From the NCBI RefSeq assembly GCF_018332455.1, contig NZ_BOPZ01000010.1, forward strand, positions 42,003 through 106,002: a stretch of 64,000 nucleotides of DNA, written 5' to 3'. The position numbers and the translations under genes are program-made. Of the stretch, positions 1 to 10,100 are shown piece by piece. The DNA is from Clostridium polyendosporum (GTDB lineage Bacteria > Bacillota > Clostridia > Clostridiales > Clostridiaceae). Position 1 is the stretch's first letter. The number at the start of each line of letters is the position of its first letter. The notes under the pieces are model-generated. The model had not been told where the DNA came from and did not search any database. It saw nothing but the letters and a program-made list of their open reading frames with translations.

Positions 1-782
1 GTTAATATTGTTAATAAACTAGAAGAATTAGGGGCTTTCATATTTGGAGGAGCCCCTTGACCACCGTCTTTTTTTACTGGTAACTCTGATGGATTTCCAT
101 TGTTACCACTTATTTTTTGTTCTCTAGAAGACGTATCATTACTCAATTTATTCTCACCATTTTGAGGTTCTTTGTTCATATCTTTACCTGGTCCTAGCAT
201 TGGGTCTCCAGTAAAGCTGCTTACTATAGATGATACCCTAGAAAAATAATTTACTGAATATATGTTATATGCACCGAAACTAAATACTAAAACAACAGAT
301 ATTATAGCAGTAACTTTAGATAGTTTATTTTTATTTGTTATTCTAAATATTTTTTTAAGCATATTTTTTATCCAAGTCCAATGAAGTCCAATATGAATTC
401 CTATCAATAAAAGAGAAAAATATGATACAGATATATGAAGCATTTTTAAAAGTTGTTTGTTACCAATGTTTATATTTGGAAATAGAACTTTTGAAATTAA
501 AACACCACTGATAATTATATATCCCATAGCAAATAAAAGAAGTACATTAATTATATATCCAAATCTTGTTTTAAAAGTGATTTTGGGGTTAAAAAGCTTT
601 AAAGTAACCTGTTTAACCCATTTCCAATTTAAAGCTATATGAATTATAAAAGCCACTCCTAGAGATAAACCAGCAGTTTCATGGAATCTAAGTCCTGCTA
701 CTGCCATTTTGTTGAATAGTAAAACAAAAACTATTGACATTAATAAATCTAATGTTATTTTAACAAAGTTTATTTTTTTCAT
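1..782 (-). CDS. DUF4405-like membrane cytochrome protein (3' end cut by window)
   Basis: This reading frame runs off the left edge, so only the first 260 codons are visible. The ATG at 782-780 is preceded by AAGGAGAG, which fixes the start. The protein opens with several hydrophobic helices containing paired histidines (FHE near residue 30, HIALNW near 50, HISVSY and GIHIGLHW near 120-140). That is the pattern of DUF4405 / flavinylation-associated b-type cytochrome domains, where such histidines can ligate haem. After a further transmembrane helix (about residues 163-185) comes a hydrophilic tail rich in Asn, Pro, Gly and Lys, outside the membrane by inference. Seen: helices and histidines. 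Known of the family: electron transfer in the membrane. Inferred: haem binding and the function of the tail. The true C-terminus is unknown. Confidence 0.7.
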   Translation of the reverse strand, partial: MKKINFVKITLDLLMSIVFVLLFNKMAVAGLRFHETAGLSLGVAFIIHIALNWKWVKQVTLKLFNPKITFKTRFGYIINVLLLFAMGYIIISGVLISKVLFPNINIGNKQLLKMLHISVSYFSLLLIGIHIGLHWTWIKNMLKKIFRITNKNKLSKVTAIISVVLVFSFGAYNIYSVNYFSRVSSIVSSFTGDPMLGPGKDMNKEPQNGENKLSNDTSSREQKISGNNGNPSELPVKKDGGQGAPPNMKAPNSSSLLTIL

Positions 783-1203
783 AGATTATACTCTCCTTGT
801 TTTTAGGTATTATCATTTTAGTATTTATAGATAAGTTACTTCAATACTTAAACAATTTATGAAAACAGACTATAAATGCAGTGATTTTTCATAAATTATA
901 AAGTTTGTTATGAAGTTGAAAAACATAAACTATAAGAAAAATATACACTATAAATGTCGCAAATCGATGGGAAAATTGTGAACAAATTGTAACAAATAAA
1001 TCTCTTAGCCCTATACCATTAATGTTCAATATAACATTACATCTTAGTTTGTTAACCTCCTCGGAGGTAGTGAACAATTTGTGAATGCAAATTGGTTTGC
1101 CATATGCGAAGGTAGCTATGGAGATGATAATGATTTAGAAATATCACATAAATGCATAATTTGTAAGTATATGTTAAAATAAGTGGAAGGAGGGGACGGT
1201 AAA
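783..1203. other. Divergent intergenic region with an inverted repeat
   Basis: This stretch lies between two divergent genes and holds no convincing ORF. It contains an interrupted inverted repeat at 1049-1077 (TTGTT, ACCTCC, two-base centre, GGAGGT, GAACAA), plus nearby ATTGTGAACAA / ATTGTAACAAA direct repeats at about 976-997. These could be regulator sites for the downstream penicillin-binding protein gene, but nothing proves it. Confidence 0.35.
815..844 (-). promoter_or_regulatory. Candidate sigma-A promoter of the DUF4405 gene
   Basis: On the minus strand TTGAAG (844-839) and TAAAAT (820-815) are separated by 18 bases, about 30 bases upstream of the ribosome binding site. The match is good but was found by eye only. 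Confidence 0.45.
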
Positions 1204-3273
1204 ATGATAAATACCTATATAACAAGGAGATTTTCTCTTTTAGTTGCAACAGCAGCATTAATGGCAGTTTCTCTTATATTTACAGCTTGTGGTAAAGAGC
1301 CAGATGCTTATGGAACTTTTGAGGTTTATAAGGAAAAGTGGGAGAAAAAAGAGTTTGATGAAATGTATAGTATGCTTTCCAATAAAACAAAAGAAACAAT
1401 AAGTGAAAAAGACTTCATAGAAAGGTATTCTAATATTTATAAAGGAATAGATGGAGAAAATATATCAATAACTGTAGATAGCAGCAATGATTCTAAAGAC
1501 AGCAAAGAAGATACTATTAAAATTCCTTTTAGTATTAGTATGGATACATTAGCTGGAAATATAAAAATACCAAAGTATGAAGTAACTCTAATAAAGGAGA
1601 AAGTAGATAAAAAGAAGCAGTGGAGTATAGTGTGGAATGAAAAAATGATATTCCCTGATATGGAGCCAGATGACAAGGTTAAAGCTCAAAGCTTTTATGC
1701 TAAACGTGGAGAACTTTATGATAGAAATGGAAAAGGCTTAGCGATAAATGCTCCTATCATTACTTTGGGGATACATCCAAGTAAGTTTAACAATGCTAAT
1801 ATAAAAGAAATGACTAAAATACTAGATATACAAGCTGAGTTTATAGAAAACAAGTTAAATGCTAATAACAATCCAGAGTTTTTTGTACCAATTGTTGATA
1901 TAGCTCCTAGCGAAGAAGCTAGAATATCTGAGGTTATGAAACTAGAGGGTGTCTTGCAGCAAAAAAAGGATGGAAGAATATATCCAGGCGGAGAAGCTTT
2001 TGGTTCGTTAATAGGCAATATTGGTCCAGTAACGGCAGAGGATTTAGAAAAACTGAAAGGAAAAGGATATAACTCCGCAAGTGTAATTGGAAAGAGAGGC
2101 TTAGAGCAGACTTATGAAGAAAAGCTTAAGGGAGAAAATGGAGGAATAATATACATTTCAAAGCAAAAGGATGGAAAAGAAATAAATAAAATTGAGATAG
2201 CTAAAAAGGAAGTAAAACATGGTGAGAGTATAAAACTCGCCATTGACTTTGATTTGCAGAAAAAAATCTATCAAGAGATGAATAGGGAACCAGGAGCTGC
2301 TGCCGCAGTAAATCCTAAAAATGGCGAAGTATTAGCTATGGTAAGTTCCCCATCTTTTGATTCGAACGTATTTACAACTTATACTACTGAGAGTCAAAAG
2401 GTTGCTTGGAAAAATAGTTTAGAAACAGAATTTACGAATAGATTTAAAAACGTATATTCTCCTGGTTCTACTTTTAAACTAATTACTGCAGCTATAGGTT
2501 TAAATAAAGGTATAATAAAACCAGAAGAAGCGATAAATATACAGGGAAGTGAATGGCAGCCAGATACTTCTTGGGGAGAGTACAAGATCACTAGAATGGT
2601 CGATCCAGGAAGATCCGTTAATCTAAAGGATGCCTTTGTATATTCTGATAATATATATTTTGGAAAGGCTGCTCTTAATGTAGGTAAAGATGATTTTACT
2701 AAAGAAGTGACCAAATTTGGATTAGGTGAGCAACTACCAATAAGTTACCCAATAACAAAGTCTCAAGTAGCCAACGGAGACAGTATTAAGAGTGATGTAC
2801 TGCTAGCGGATTCAGGTTTTGGGCAAGGCGAGATATTGATGAGTCCTCTTCATATAGCACTAGTTTATAGCTCTGTTGTTAATGATGGTAATATTATGTC
2901 TCCTACTCTAGAAAGCGTTAATGAAAATAACCCTTCTAAAGTGTGGAAGGAGAATTTAATATCTAAAGAAAACACAAAAGTTCTTATAGATGGACTTACA
3001 GCAGTTGTTGAAAATACATCAGGTACAGGACATAGTGCAAAGATAGACGGAGTTTCACTAGCAGGAAAAACTGGTACTGCAGAACTTAAAAAGAGTTATG
3101 ATGATAAGGATGCAGAACAAGTTGGATGGTTTGTATCAATGAATACAGATAATCCTAAAATAGCAGTCTCTATGGTTATGGAAAATGTGAAAGATCGTGG
3201 AGGAAGCCATTATGTTGTTCCTAAGGTTAGAAATATAATGGAGTACTATTTAGTTCAGAATAAACAAAACTAA
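1204..3273 (+). CDS. Lipoprotein class B penicillin-binding protein (MecA-N/PBP3-like transpeptidase)
   Basis: Cross-links peptidoglycan stem peptides on the outer face of the membrane. ATG 1204 is chosen because AGGAGGGG lies 8 bases upstream; the in-frame GTG at 1183 would contain that site. The 689-residue product has a lipoprotein signal with Cys29 in an FTAC lipobox. An NTF2-like MecA-N domain (about 30-150) follows, then a dimerisation region, then the transpeptidase domain. The catalytic triad motifs are all present: STFK at 422-425 (Ser422 nucleophile), SDN at 481-483, KTGT at 622-625. The architecture matches Bacillus PBP3 and PBP2a-type proteins, so low beta-lactam affinity is possible but cannot be read from sequence. 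It is monocistronic, closed by a strong terminator. Confidence 0.9.
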   Translation: MINTYITRRFSLLVATAALMAVSLIFTACGKEPDAYGTFEVYKEKWEKKEFDEMYSMLSNKTKETISEKDFIERYSNIYKGIDGENISITVDSSNDSKDSKEDTIKIPFSISMDTLAGNIKIPKYEVTLIKEKVDKKKQWSIVWNEKMIFPDMEPDDKVKAQSFYAKRGELYDRNGKGLAINAPIITLGIHPSKFNNANIKEMTKILDIQAEFIENKLNANNNPEFFVPIVDIAPSEEARISEVMKLEGVLQQKKDGRIYPGGEAFGSLIGNIGPVTAEDLEKLKGKGYNSASVIGKRGLEQTYEEKLKGENGGIIYISKQKDGKEINKIEIAKKEVKHGESIKLAIDFDLQKKIYQEMNREPGAAAAVNPKNGEVLAMVSSPSFDSNVFTTYTTESQKVAWKNSLETEFTNRFKNVYSPGSTFKLITAAIGLNKGIIKPEEAINIQGSEWQPDTSWGEYKITRMVDPGRSVNLKDAFVYSDNIYFGKAALNVGKDDFTKEVTKFGLGEQLPISYPITKSQVANGDSIKSDVLLADSGFGQGEILMSPLHIALVYSSVVNDGNIMSPTLESVNENNPSKVWKENLISKENTKVLIDGLTAVVENTSGTGHSAKIDGVSLAGKTGTAELKKSYDDKDAEQVGWFVSMNTDNPKIAVSMVMENVKDRGGSHYVVPKVRNIMEYYLVQNKQN

Positions 3274-3287
3274 AGAATTTACTACAA

Positions 3288-3337
3288 AGAGATTGTCTCA
3301 AAATGATTTTTAAAATCATTTTGAGGCAATCTTTTTC
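3288..3337 (+). terminator. Strong rho-independent terminator after the PBP gene
   Basis: A near-perfect 20-bp stem (GATTGTCTCAAAATGATTTT and its complement, one mismatch) spans 3291-3331 and is followed by TTTTT. Confidence 0.9.
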
Positions 3338-3412
3338 TATGTTTTTAGTAGATTATTTTCAGTTTTTGCCTCAGTGGTGTTAGGGGATGACTGAAAGCCA
3401 GCTCCTAGCTAG

Positions 3413-4135
3413 TTACAATCCGATGTTCCTTGAGTTCATTCCTCTAGTGATCCAGTCAAATGCTCGTAACATACTATCCTTAACATCAAGTATTAAGATA
3501 AAAGATTCTTCTTTAATTTCCTGCTCATATTTTTCTAAATAACTATCCAAATTAATATCGTCATCTTCATCAGAGTCAGTATCATTATCTATTGGACATA
3601 GTAAATCACATTGTATTTCCAAATCACTATAGTGATCAAATGTATCAAAAATACTATCAGTATTTTTGATGGCAATCCACATACCTATAAACAATTTACG
3701 GTCACTACCAAACTCGGTTACTAAGGCATTAAAAATTGGCTTTCTATAAATATTGATAATTCTACTTATTGATATTTTTAATAAATCTTCAGAAGAATAG
3801 TGATTAGCATTATAGGAATGTCTCCCTATAATTTGCCCAATCCGAATAGGACTAATATCTAGACTTTCTATCCAAGCATCATGGCTAGGGGAAGGTGTTT
3901 CTCCAGTTACTAATTCATAGAATTCACCATACATAGTTGCTAAAGTTAAAAGTCTAAAAAGGACAAGATTTCTTTCTAATTCATTTCTATAATCTGCAAG
4001 GCCTTGTTTTATAAGACCGTTCCATGACTTTTTTACCCATAACAATCCAAATTGATCACAAGGAATATTAAAAATATCTTCAATATATTTTTCAACGTCA
4101 TTCCAAATTAAAGTTCTAATTACTTGGTGTAACAC
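3413..4135 (-). CDS. Uncharacterised 240-residue protein beside the Ssp island
   Basis: I do not recognise this family. The gene starts with GTG at 4135, preceded by AAGGGGTGAT at ideal spacing, so it is probably real. The product is soluble and appears mostly helical: no signal peptide or membrane segment, many Trp and aromatic residues (WNDVEKYIEDIF, KKSWNGLIKQGLADYRNELERN). A very acidic patch of Asp/Glu lies at about residues 180-190, with an amphipathic helix after it. It is transcribed divergently from the phosphorothioation operon, sharing a 266-bp intergenic region with it. That placement makes a role as island accessory or regulator conceivable, but no DNA-binding motif is visible. 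It could equally be unrelated cargo. Confidence 0.6.
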   Translation of the reverse strand: MLHQVIRTLIWNDVEKYIEDIFNIPCDQFGLLWVKKSWNGLIKQGLADYRNELERNLVLFRLLTLATMYGEFYELVTGETPSPSHDAWIESLDISPIRIGQIIGRHSYNANHYSSEDLLKISISRIINIYRKPIFNALVTEFGSDRKLFIGMWIAIKNTDSIFDTFDHYSDLEIQCDLLCPIDNDTDSDEDDDINLDSYLEKYEQEIKEESFILILDVKDSMLRAFDWITRGMNSRNIGL

Positions 4136-4401
4136 TTTTGATCACCCCTTTTTGCTGTTAATAAATGTTAAAGAGTATATTGTTTATATGTACAATATTT
4201 AATCAGGATATATGTTCCAATTTTTTCATATATAGTTTATTATATAATTATAAGTAAATTATAGTTTATACATTTGCTATAAAGTAAAGAAATTAAAGAA
4301 ACTTAAGAATAACCTGATTTTATATATTATAAATATTCTATTTAAATGATAAGGCAGTTCTATCAAGATAAATTGTGTAATTTTTTTATAAGGGTGAGAG
4401 A

Positions 4402-6165
4402 ATGATTAAATATAAGTGTAGTAATGATAAATGTAATATTGAATGTGAGACAAGTGTATGTCCTCAATGTGGATATAGAGCAGAAGTTCTACAAGCTAAA
4501 GTGTTTTGGTGCAATGAATGTAATATTCCACTTTATGATACACACTGTAGCCTATGTGGTAAAGAAGCCACAGCATTAACAACTGATATAAGACCAGTTT
4601 TTCCAGAAGAAAGACTTTTGTTAGAAGTACTTATTGGAGAGCCTTTCAAATTTATGAATGATTCAGTTTGGAATGGAACTGGAAATAAATATATAGTTAA
4701 CGGTGAAAAGCTAAAGTACTCACAAGATGAACTAATGCAAAAGAATCCTCAAATAGTTATTGAAGAACTTGAAGAGCTTAAACATAAAAATAATTGTGAA
4801 AAATTTAACGAATATATAAAACTATTTTTAGAAGCAAATAAAAAGAGATTTAACCAAATTGATACCGAAGCAAGAAATTTTATTAAAGAAACTATAGAAG
4901 AAGTTGAAAGAAAACATAAGAAGGAAGATTGGAGAATGTATGTCTCATTTTCGGGGGGAAAGGATAGTACTGTAGTTAGTGATTTGGTTGTGAGATCTTT
5001 AGGAACTATAGAAGTAAGCCATATTTTTGCTGATACTACTTTAGAATTTCCTTCTACAATTCAGTATGCAAAGAGATTTAAGTTAAATAACCCGAAAGTA
5101 CCATTTTTTTTCGCTAAAAATAAGGAAAAAAACTTTTATGATATGTGTGAAGTTGTTGGACCTCCTAGTAGAATAATGAGATGGTGTTGTATTGTATTTA
5201 AAACAGGTGCTCTTACAAAAAGATTAGATGTTATGTTTAAAAATAAAAAGAAGCTTCTTACTTTTTATGGAGTTAGGAGAAGTGAATCTAATAGCAGAAG
5301 TAAGTATGAAAGAGTTTCGGATAGTCCGAAGATTACAAAACAACAAGTTATTTCACCAATTATTGATTGGTATGACTTTGACATTTGGCTATATATTTTA
5401 ATGAGAAACATAGATTTTAATGATGCTTACAGATTGGGATATTCAAGAGTAGGATGTTGGTGTTGTCCTAATAACACTAAATGGGCACAATATCTATCAA
5501 GTATATATATACCTGAAGAATATAAAAAATGGCGGGATTTATTAATCAATTTTGCAAAAAAAATAGGAAAGCCAGATTGGGAAGTTTATGTTGATGAAGG
5601 AAATTGGAAAGCAAGACAAGGTGGTAATGGAGTTGAGATAGGTAAGAATACATTTATAGAGTTTAAGCCTTGTGCAACATCTAACCATTCCTTTAACTAT
5701 GAACTTAATAAACCTATTACTGAAGAGCTATTTGAACTCTTTAAACCATTTGGATGGATAAACAAAGATATGGGCAATAGAAGACTAGGACAAGTATATA
5801 TTGTAGATAAAAAAAACCATCCAATTCTTATTCTAGAAGCAAAATTAGGAGATAAAAGGTTAAAGGTAACTATAGTTAAAACAAAAGTATTGGGAGCAAA
5901 AAGTTTGAGGGATGTAAAGCAAAAGGTCGATGCTCAAATTACGAAATATCAAATGTGTTTAGGCTGTTTAGCATGTGAAAGTGTATGTAAATATGATGCG
6001 ATTACTATAAAGAAGAGTGCACATGAGAATGAATTAAAAGGAAAAGCATTTACTGAATACTACAAAATTAATGATGAAAAATGTGTGAGATGTGGTCAAT
6101 GTGTTAATCATTTTGATGGTGGTTGCTACATGAGGAAAGTACTTATTACAAAACGAGGTGAATAG
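4402..6165 (+). CDS. sspD: SspD-like PAPS-reductase/ATP-pyrophosphatase with ferredoxin domain (DNA phosphorothioation)
   Basis: Predicted to use ATP to activate the DNA backbone and pass sulfur from a cysteine desulfurase, creating phosphorothioate links. The 587-residue protein starts at ATG 4402 behind AAGGGTGAGAG. Order of domains: Cys-rich zinc-ribbon segment (CPQCG at 20-24, CNEC at 37-40, CSLC at 49-52), a linker, then the PAPS-reductase domain with PP-loop SGGKDST at 184-190. Internal cysteine pairs follow (RWCC, GCWCCPNN). A C-terminal 2[4Fe-4S] ferredoxin-like module has Cys519/522/525/529 and Cys561/564/567/574, the last spacing longer than usual. DndC and SspD belong to this superfamily; its neighbours (DUF4007, ATPase, cysteine desulfurase) point to SspD. 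The next gene overlaps its stop region. Confidence 0.85.
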   Translation: MIKYKCSNDKCNIECETSVCPQCGYRAEVLQAKVFWCNECNIPLYDTHCSLCGKEATALTTDIRPVFPEERLLLEVLIGEPFKFMNDSVWNGTGNKYIVNGEKLKYSQDELMQKNPQIVIEELEELKHKNNCEKFNEYIKLFLEANKKRFNQIDTEARNFIKETIEEVERKHKKEDWRMYVSFSGGKDSTVVSDLVVRSLGTIEVSHIFADTTLEFPSTIQYAKRFKLNNPKVPFFFAKNKEKNFYDMCEVVGPPSRIMRWCCIVFKTGALTKRLDVMFKNKKKLLTFYGVRRSESNSRSKYERVSDSPKITKQQVISPIIDWYDFDIWLYILMRNIDFNDAYRLGYSRVGCWCCPNNTKWAQYLSSIYIPEEYKKWRDLLINFAKKIGKPDWEVYVDEGNWKARQGGNGVEIGKNTFIEFKPCATSNHSFNYELNKPITEELFELFKPFGWINKDMGNRRLGQVYIVDKKNHPILILEAKLGDKRLKVTIVKTKVLGAKSLRDVKQKVDAQITKYQMCLGCLACESVCKYDAITIKKSAHENELKGKAFTEYYKINDEKCVRCGQCVNHFDGGCYMRKVLITKRGE

Positions 6166-6166
6166 A

Positions 6167-7087
6167 GTGGCAGTAAAGATAAGACTAAAGGGACACGAAA
6201 GTTTTAACATAAGAGAGGGTTGGTTGAGGAAGGGGATTTCAGTAGTATATGAAAAAAATATGCCATATATTGATAATGAAGATGCTAAGGATGTGTTCTC
6301 CGAAGATGATGCAGTAGATACTCTTGGGGTAGGAAGCAATATGGTTAAGTCAATCAAATATTGGTTACAAGCATGTGGTCTAATTGATGATAGGAGAACC
6401 AAGAAGGGACGAAGATTATCAATTTTAAGCAGTGGATTTGGTGATATTGTAAATAAAAATGATCCATACTTTGAGGAAATGTTTACTTTGTGGTTAATAC
6501 ATTATAAGTTAGTAACTAACTTAGAAAATGCTACATCGTGGTATCTATTTTTTAATGATTTTAAGGTAAATGAATTTAGCAGACATGACTTATACAATGG
6601 ATTAGAATTAGGTCTATCTAGGTTAGACTTGAATTTAAAATACTCGGAAAGGTCATTACATGACGATTGTGTTTGCATAGTGAAAACATATTCTACAAAC
6701 ACTGAGGATTTAAAGAATCCAGAGGAAAATTTATGCTGTCCCCTAGCTGAACTTGGTTTATTAAACAGAAAAGTAAATTTAGATAAAAAAGAAGTTTTCA
6801 TAAAGAAGAAGCCAAGGGTAGATATTTTAGATCCAAGGGTGGTCTTATATGTTATAGTTGATAGGCTTAATGGTGAAGCGAACACAACAATAGATAAATT
6901 GTTAAATGAAAATTGCAATATTGGTAAAGTTTTTAATTTAGATACAAGTTTAATAAACTATTACTTAGATGAATTAGAAAGAAGAGGCTACTTAACAGTT
7001 AATAGAACGGCAGGCTTAGATACGATATACCTAAAGAAAGAAATAAACTGTATAGATTTAATGAACGAATATTATCAAAATAGCTAA
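6167..7087 (+). CDS. sspB: SspB-like DUF4007 protein (phosphorothioation nickase candidate)
   Basis: The N-terminus reads KIRLKGHESFNIREGWLRKG, the hallmark of DUF4007 (GHExFxxRxxWLxKG). In the described Ssp system the DUF4007 protein SspB nicks DNA so that sulfur can be inserted in one strand. GTG 6167 is preferred because GAGGTG lies six bases upstream; an in-frame GTG at 6158 overlaps the sspD stop but has no spaced site. The 306-residue product continues with a winged-helix-like body and a C-terminal helix-turn-helix-like region (about residues 225-300, with LDELERRGYLTV). It sits between sspD and the large ATPase gene with tight spacing, consistent with one operon. Seen: the motif. Known: association with phosphorothioation. 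Inferred: nicking. Confidence 0.85.
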   Translation: MAVKIRLKGHESFNIREGWLRKGISVVYEKNMPYIDNEDAKDVFSEDDAVDTLGVGSNMVKSIKYWLQACGLIDDRRTKKGRRLSILSSGFGDIVNKNDPYFEEMFTLWLIHYKLVTNLENATSWYLFFNDFKVNEFSRHDLYNGLELGLSRLDLNLKYSERSLHDDCVCIVKTYSTNTEDLKNPEENLCCPLAELGLLNRKVNLDKKEVFIKKKPRVDILDPRVVLYVIVDRLNGEANTTIDKLLNENCNIGKVFNLDTSLINYYLDELERRGYLTVNRTAGLDTIYLKKEINCIDLMNEYYQNS

Positions 7088-7100
7088 GGAGAGAAGACTA

Positions 7101-10100
7101 GTGAGGTATACTGATTTTTTAAAGCTTTCAGAGGGATTTCAATATTCCATAAACTTGCAGTATGATCTTGGAAGTAATAATAAAGTAAAAGGATATATAC
7201 CAACTATAAATACGGTAAATATATTAAAGTCATACTTAAAAGCAATCTATGATGGTTCTGGAGATAAAGCTACGGTTTTAGTAGGACCTTACGGAAAAGG
7301 AAAAAGTCATTTATTACTTATACTTCTTACATTACTGCAAAATAAAGAAGAAAATAAAGATGCAATACAAGAATTAATAAATAAGATTTCTAGAATTGAT
7401 GAGAGTACCGCTCAACTTTGTAGAATGATTTTTGAAAATAATATTAAGTTGCTTCCTGTAATAATAAACAGTAATTATACCGATTTACAGCAGTCTTTTT
7501 TTATGGCTTTAAATTATTCATTGAAGAAGAATGGTTTAACAGATTTAATGCCTAATACCTATTTTGATTCTGTAATTAATGTAATAAATAAGTGGAAGGA
7601 AGAATTTGAAGGTACAATAAAAGTTTTAAAGAAAGGTCTAAAAGATTTTGGCTTAACTCTATCTGAGTTAGAGGATAGAATTAAGAAGTATGATCAAGAC
7701 TCTTACGAAATCTTTAAGGATGTGTATCTATCAATCAGTTCAGGTATTGAGTTTAATCCATTTGTTAATTCAGATGTAGTAAGACTGTATGATGAAACGA
7801 ACTTTTTATTGTGTGATAAATATGGGTACAATGGAATGTTTATTGTCTTTGATGAATTTAGTAAATTCATGGAAGCAAGTGTTTCAAACAATACAATAAA
7901 AGATATTAAAGTTCTTCAAGATTTTGCTGAAATTTCAGGAAGGACAAGTAGTAAACAACAATTACATTTGGCATGCATTACTCATAAAACTATAAATGAA
8001 TATGTTTCTAAGCTACCAAGAGATATTATAAATGCATGGAGAGGGATTGAAGGAAGATTTAAGGAGTTATACTTAATTTCCTCATCTAAACAAAACTATG
8101 ACTTAATCTCAAGTACAATTATAAAGAATGAGGCTAGATTAAGAGAGTACTTGAGTAAAAACTCATTATATAAAAGAATTAGTAACTCATATGAGTTGTT
8201 TAAAGAAACTTATTCGGAAGAGGAGTTTAAAGAATGGATTGAGGTGGGATGCTTCCCACTAAATCCAATTTCAACATTTGCTTTGCCAAAAATAAGTGAA
8301 AAAGTAGCTCAAAATGAAAGAACACTATTTACGTTTTTATGTAAAAATGAAATACACACATTAACTGATTTTATAAATAAAAATAGTGGCAAATTTCAGT
8401 TGTTAAACTTAGATATGATTTTTGACTATTTTGAAAATCTTTTTAAGAAGGAAGTTTTTAATGAGGCTGTACATGATATATGGTTAAGGACTGATGTTGC
8501 TATTAGAAAATGTCATTCTATTGATGAGAAGAAAGTATTAAAGGCACTAGCAATAATTTATATAATCAACGAGTTCGAGAAGTTATCTCCAACAAAAGAT
8601 ATATTAGCATCAGCATTGGAGTATACAGAAGACAAGCTAAACATTATATTGAATCAAATGATTGAAAGTAATATTGTTTATATTAAAAGAAGCAATGGAT
8701 ATATTAATTTTTCTCCAATAGCTCAGGCTAATATAAGAGAAAAGATAGAGTTAATAAAAAATACTAAGATTAAAAATATTAATGTACCACAAGAGTTGGA
8801 GAAAGTGTTTAATTTAGGGTTCATATTACCCAAAAGATACAATGATGATTATAAAATGATAAGATTCTTTAAAAATTTTTATGTTACATTAAATCAATTA
8901 GAGGCGTTTGAAGATATTAAATCCATATTTGAGTATTATGAATCAGATGGAGTGATTGCTAACTTAATATATTTTGATGAAGAAGAAAAACAAAGAGCAA
9001 TAGACAAAATTGCAGAATTGAATAATGGCAGAATAGTGTTATGTGTTCCTACAAAACCATTTGATAAATTAGATACTGTAAAAGAATATATAGCTATTGA
9101 AAGTTTAAAAAATGATAAGAACATATTAAGTGACGAGCCATTAGCAGAACAGTTAATTGAAGTGATAGAGGAAGATGTAATAGAAGATATAAAGGAATAC
9201 TTAGAAAAGTATTTTATTCCCGAAAATAGAAATTGTAACTACTATATTTATGGAAAGCAAAATAGTATTTCAAGAAAATCTGATTTAAATAAGCAGATAT
9301 CGGACATTTGTGTTAAACACTTTTATAAAACACCTAAAATAAATAATGAGATGATAAACAAGAATAATATTACAACAGTTATTGCAAAAGCTAGACAGAA
9401 GGTAGTTGAATACATTATCAATAGTTATAATGATAAATCAGTTGAATCATTGGGTGGACGTGGACCAGAGGCTACAATATATAGAGTGACTATAGCTAAT
9501 TTTAGATTAGGCGATACTACTGTTTCTAGTGACAGTGATTTAAATAATGTATTACAGATTATTAGAGAATTTATAGTAAGTTGTGAAGAAAAGAAGAAAT
9601 CTTTTGGTGAGCTCTATGACATACTTCTAGGAGAAGATATAGGCATGAGAAAAGGAGTAATACCAATCTATCTTTCTTATGTTCTTAGAGAATTTAAAGA
9701 AGAGCTAATATTATCTTTCGGTAGCAGAGGTAACAAAGAAGTTGATTTTACCTATGATACTTTAAATAATATTAACGAAAAGCCGAGAGAATATTATATA
9801 AAAATTGAAAAGGGAACTAAAGAAAAAGAGGATTATATAAACTCTTTAATCAAACTATTTGATAAGCAAATAAGTGAAAAAATATTAAAGACAAATAGAT
9901 TTACAGCATTAGGTAATGCTATGCAGTCATATTTGCAATCATTAAGCCAATATTCAAGAACACATAGAGTAGATATTACAGGAAAAGAACTAGATTCAAG
10001 CATTATAAATTATAGAAGTGAATTGCTAAAGTTTGATTTAAATAATAGGGATTTCTTGTTTAATAAATTACTTAAATTAACAAAGAGTAACGATTACTAT

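Noticed and set aside
457..642. Plus-strand 61-codon frame
   Set aside because: It is the antisense of the DUF4405 coding region, whose own frame has a ribosome site and coherent helices.
6158..6166. GTG 6158 as start of sspB
   Set aside because: It lies within the GAGGTG ribosome site that best serves GTG 6167.
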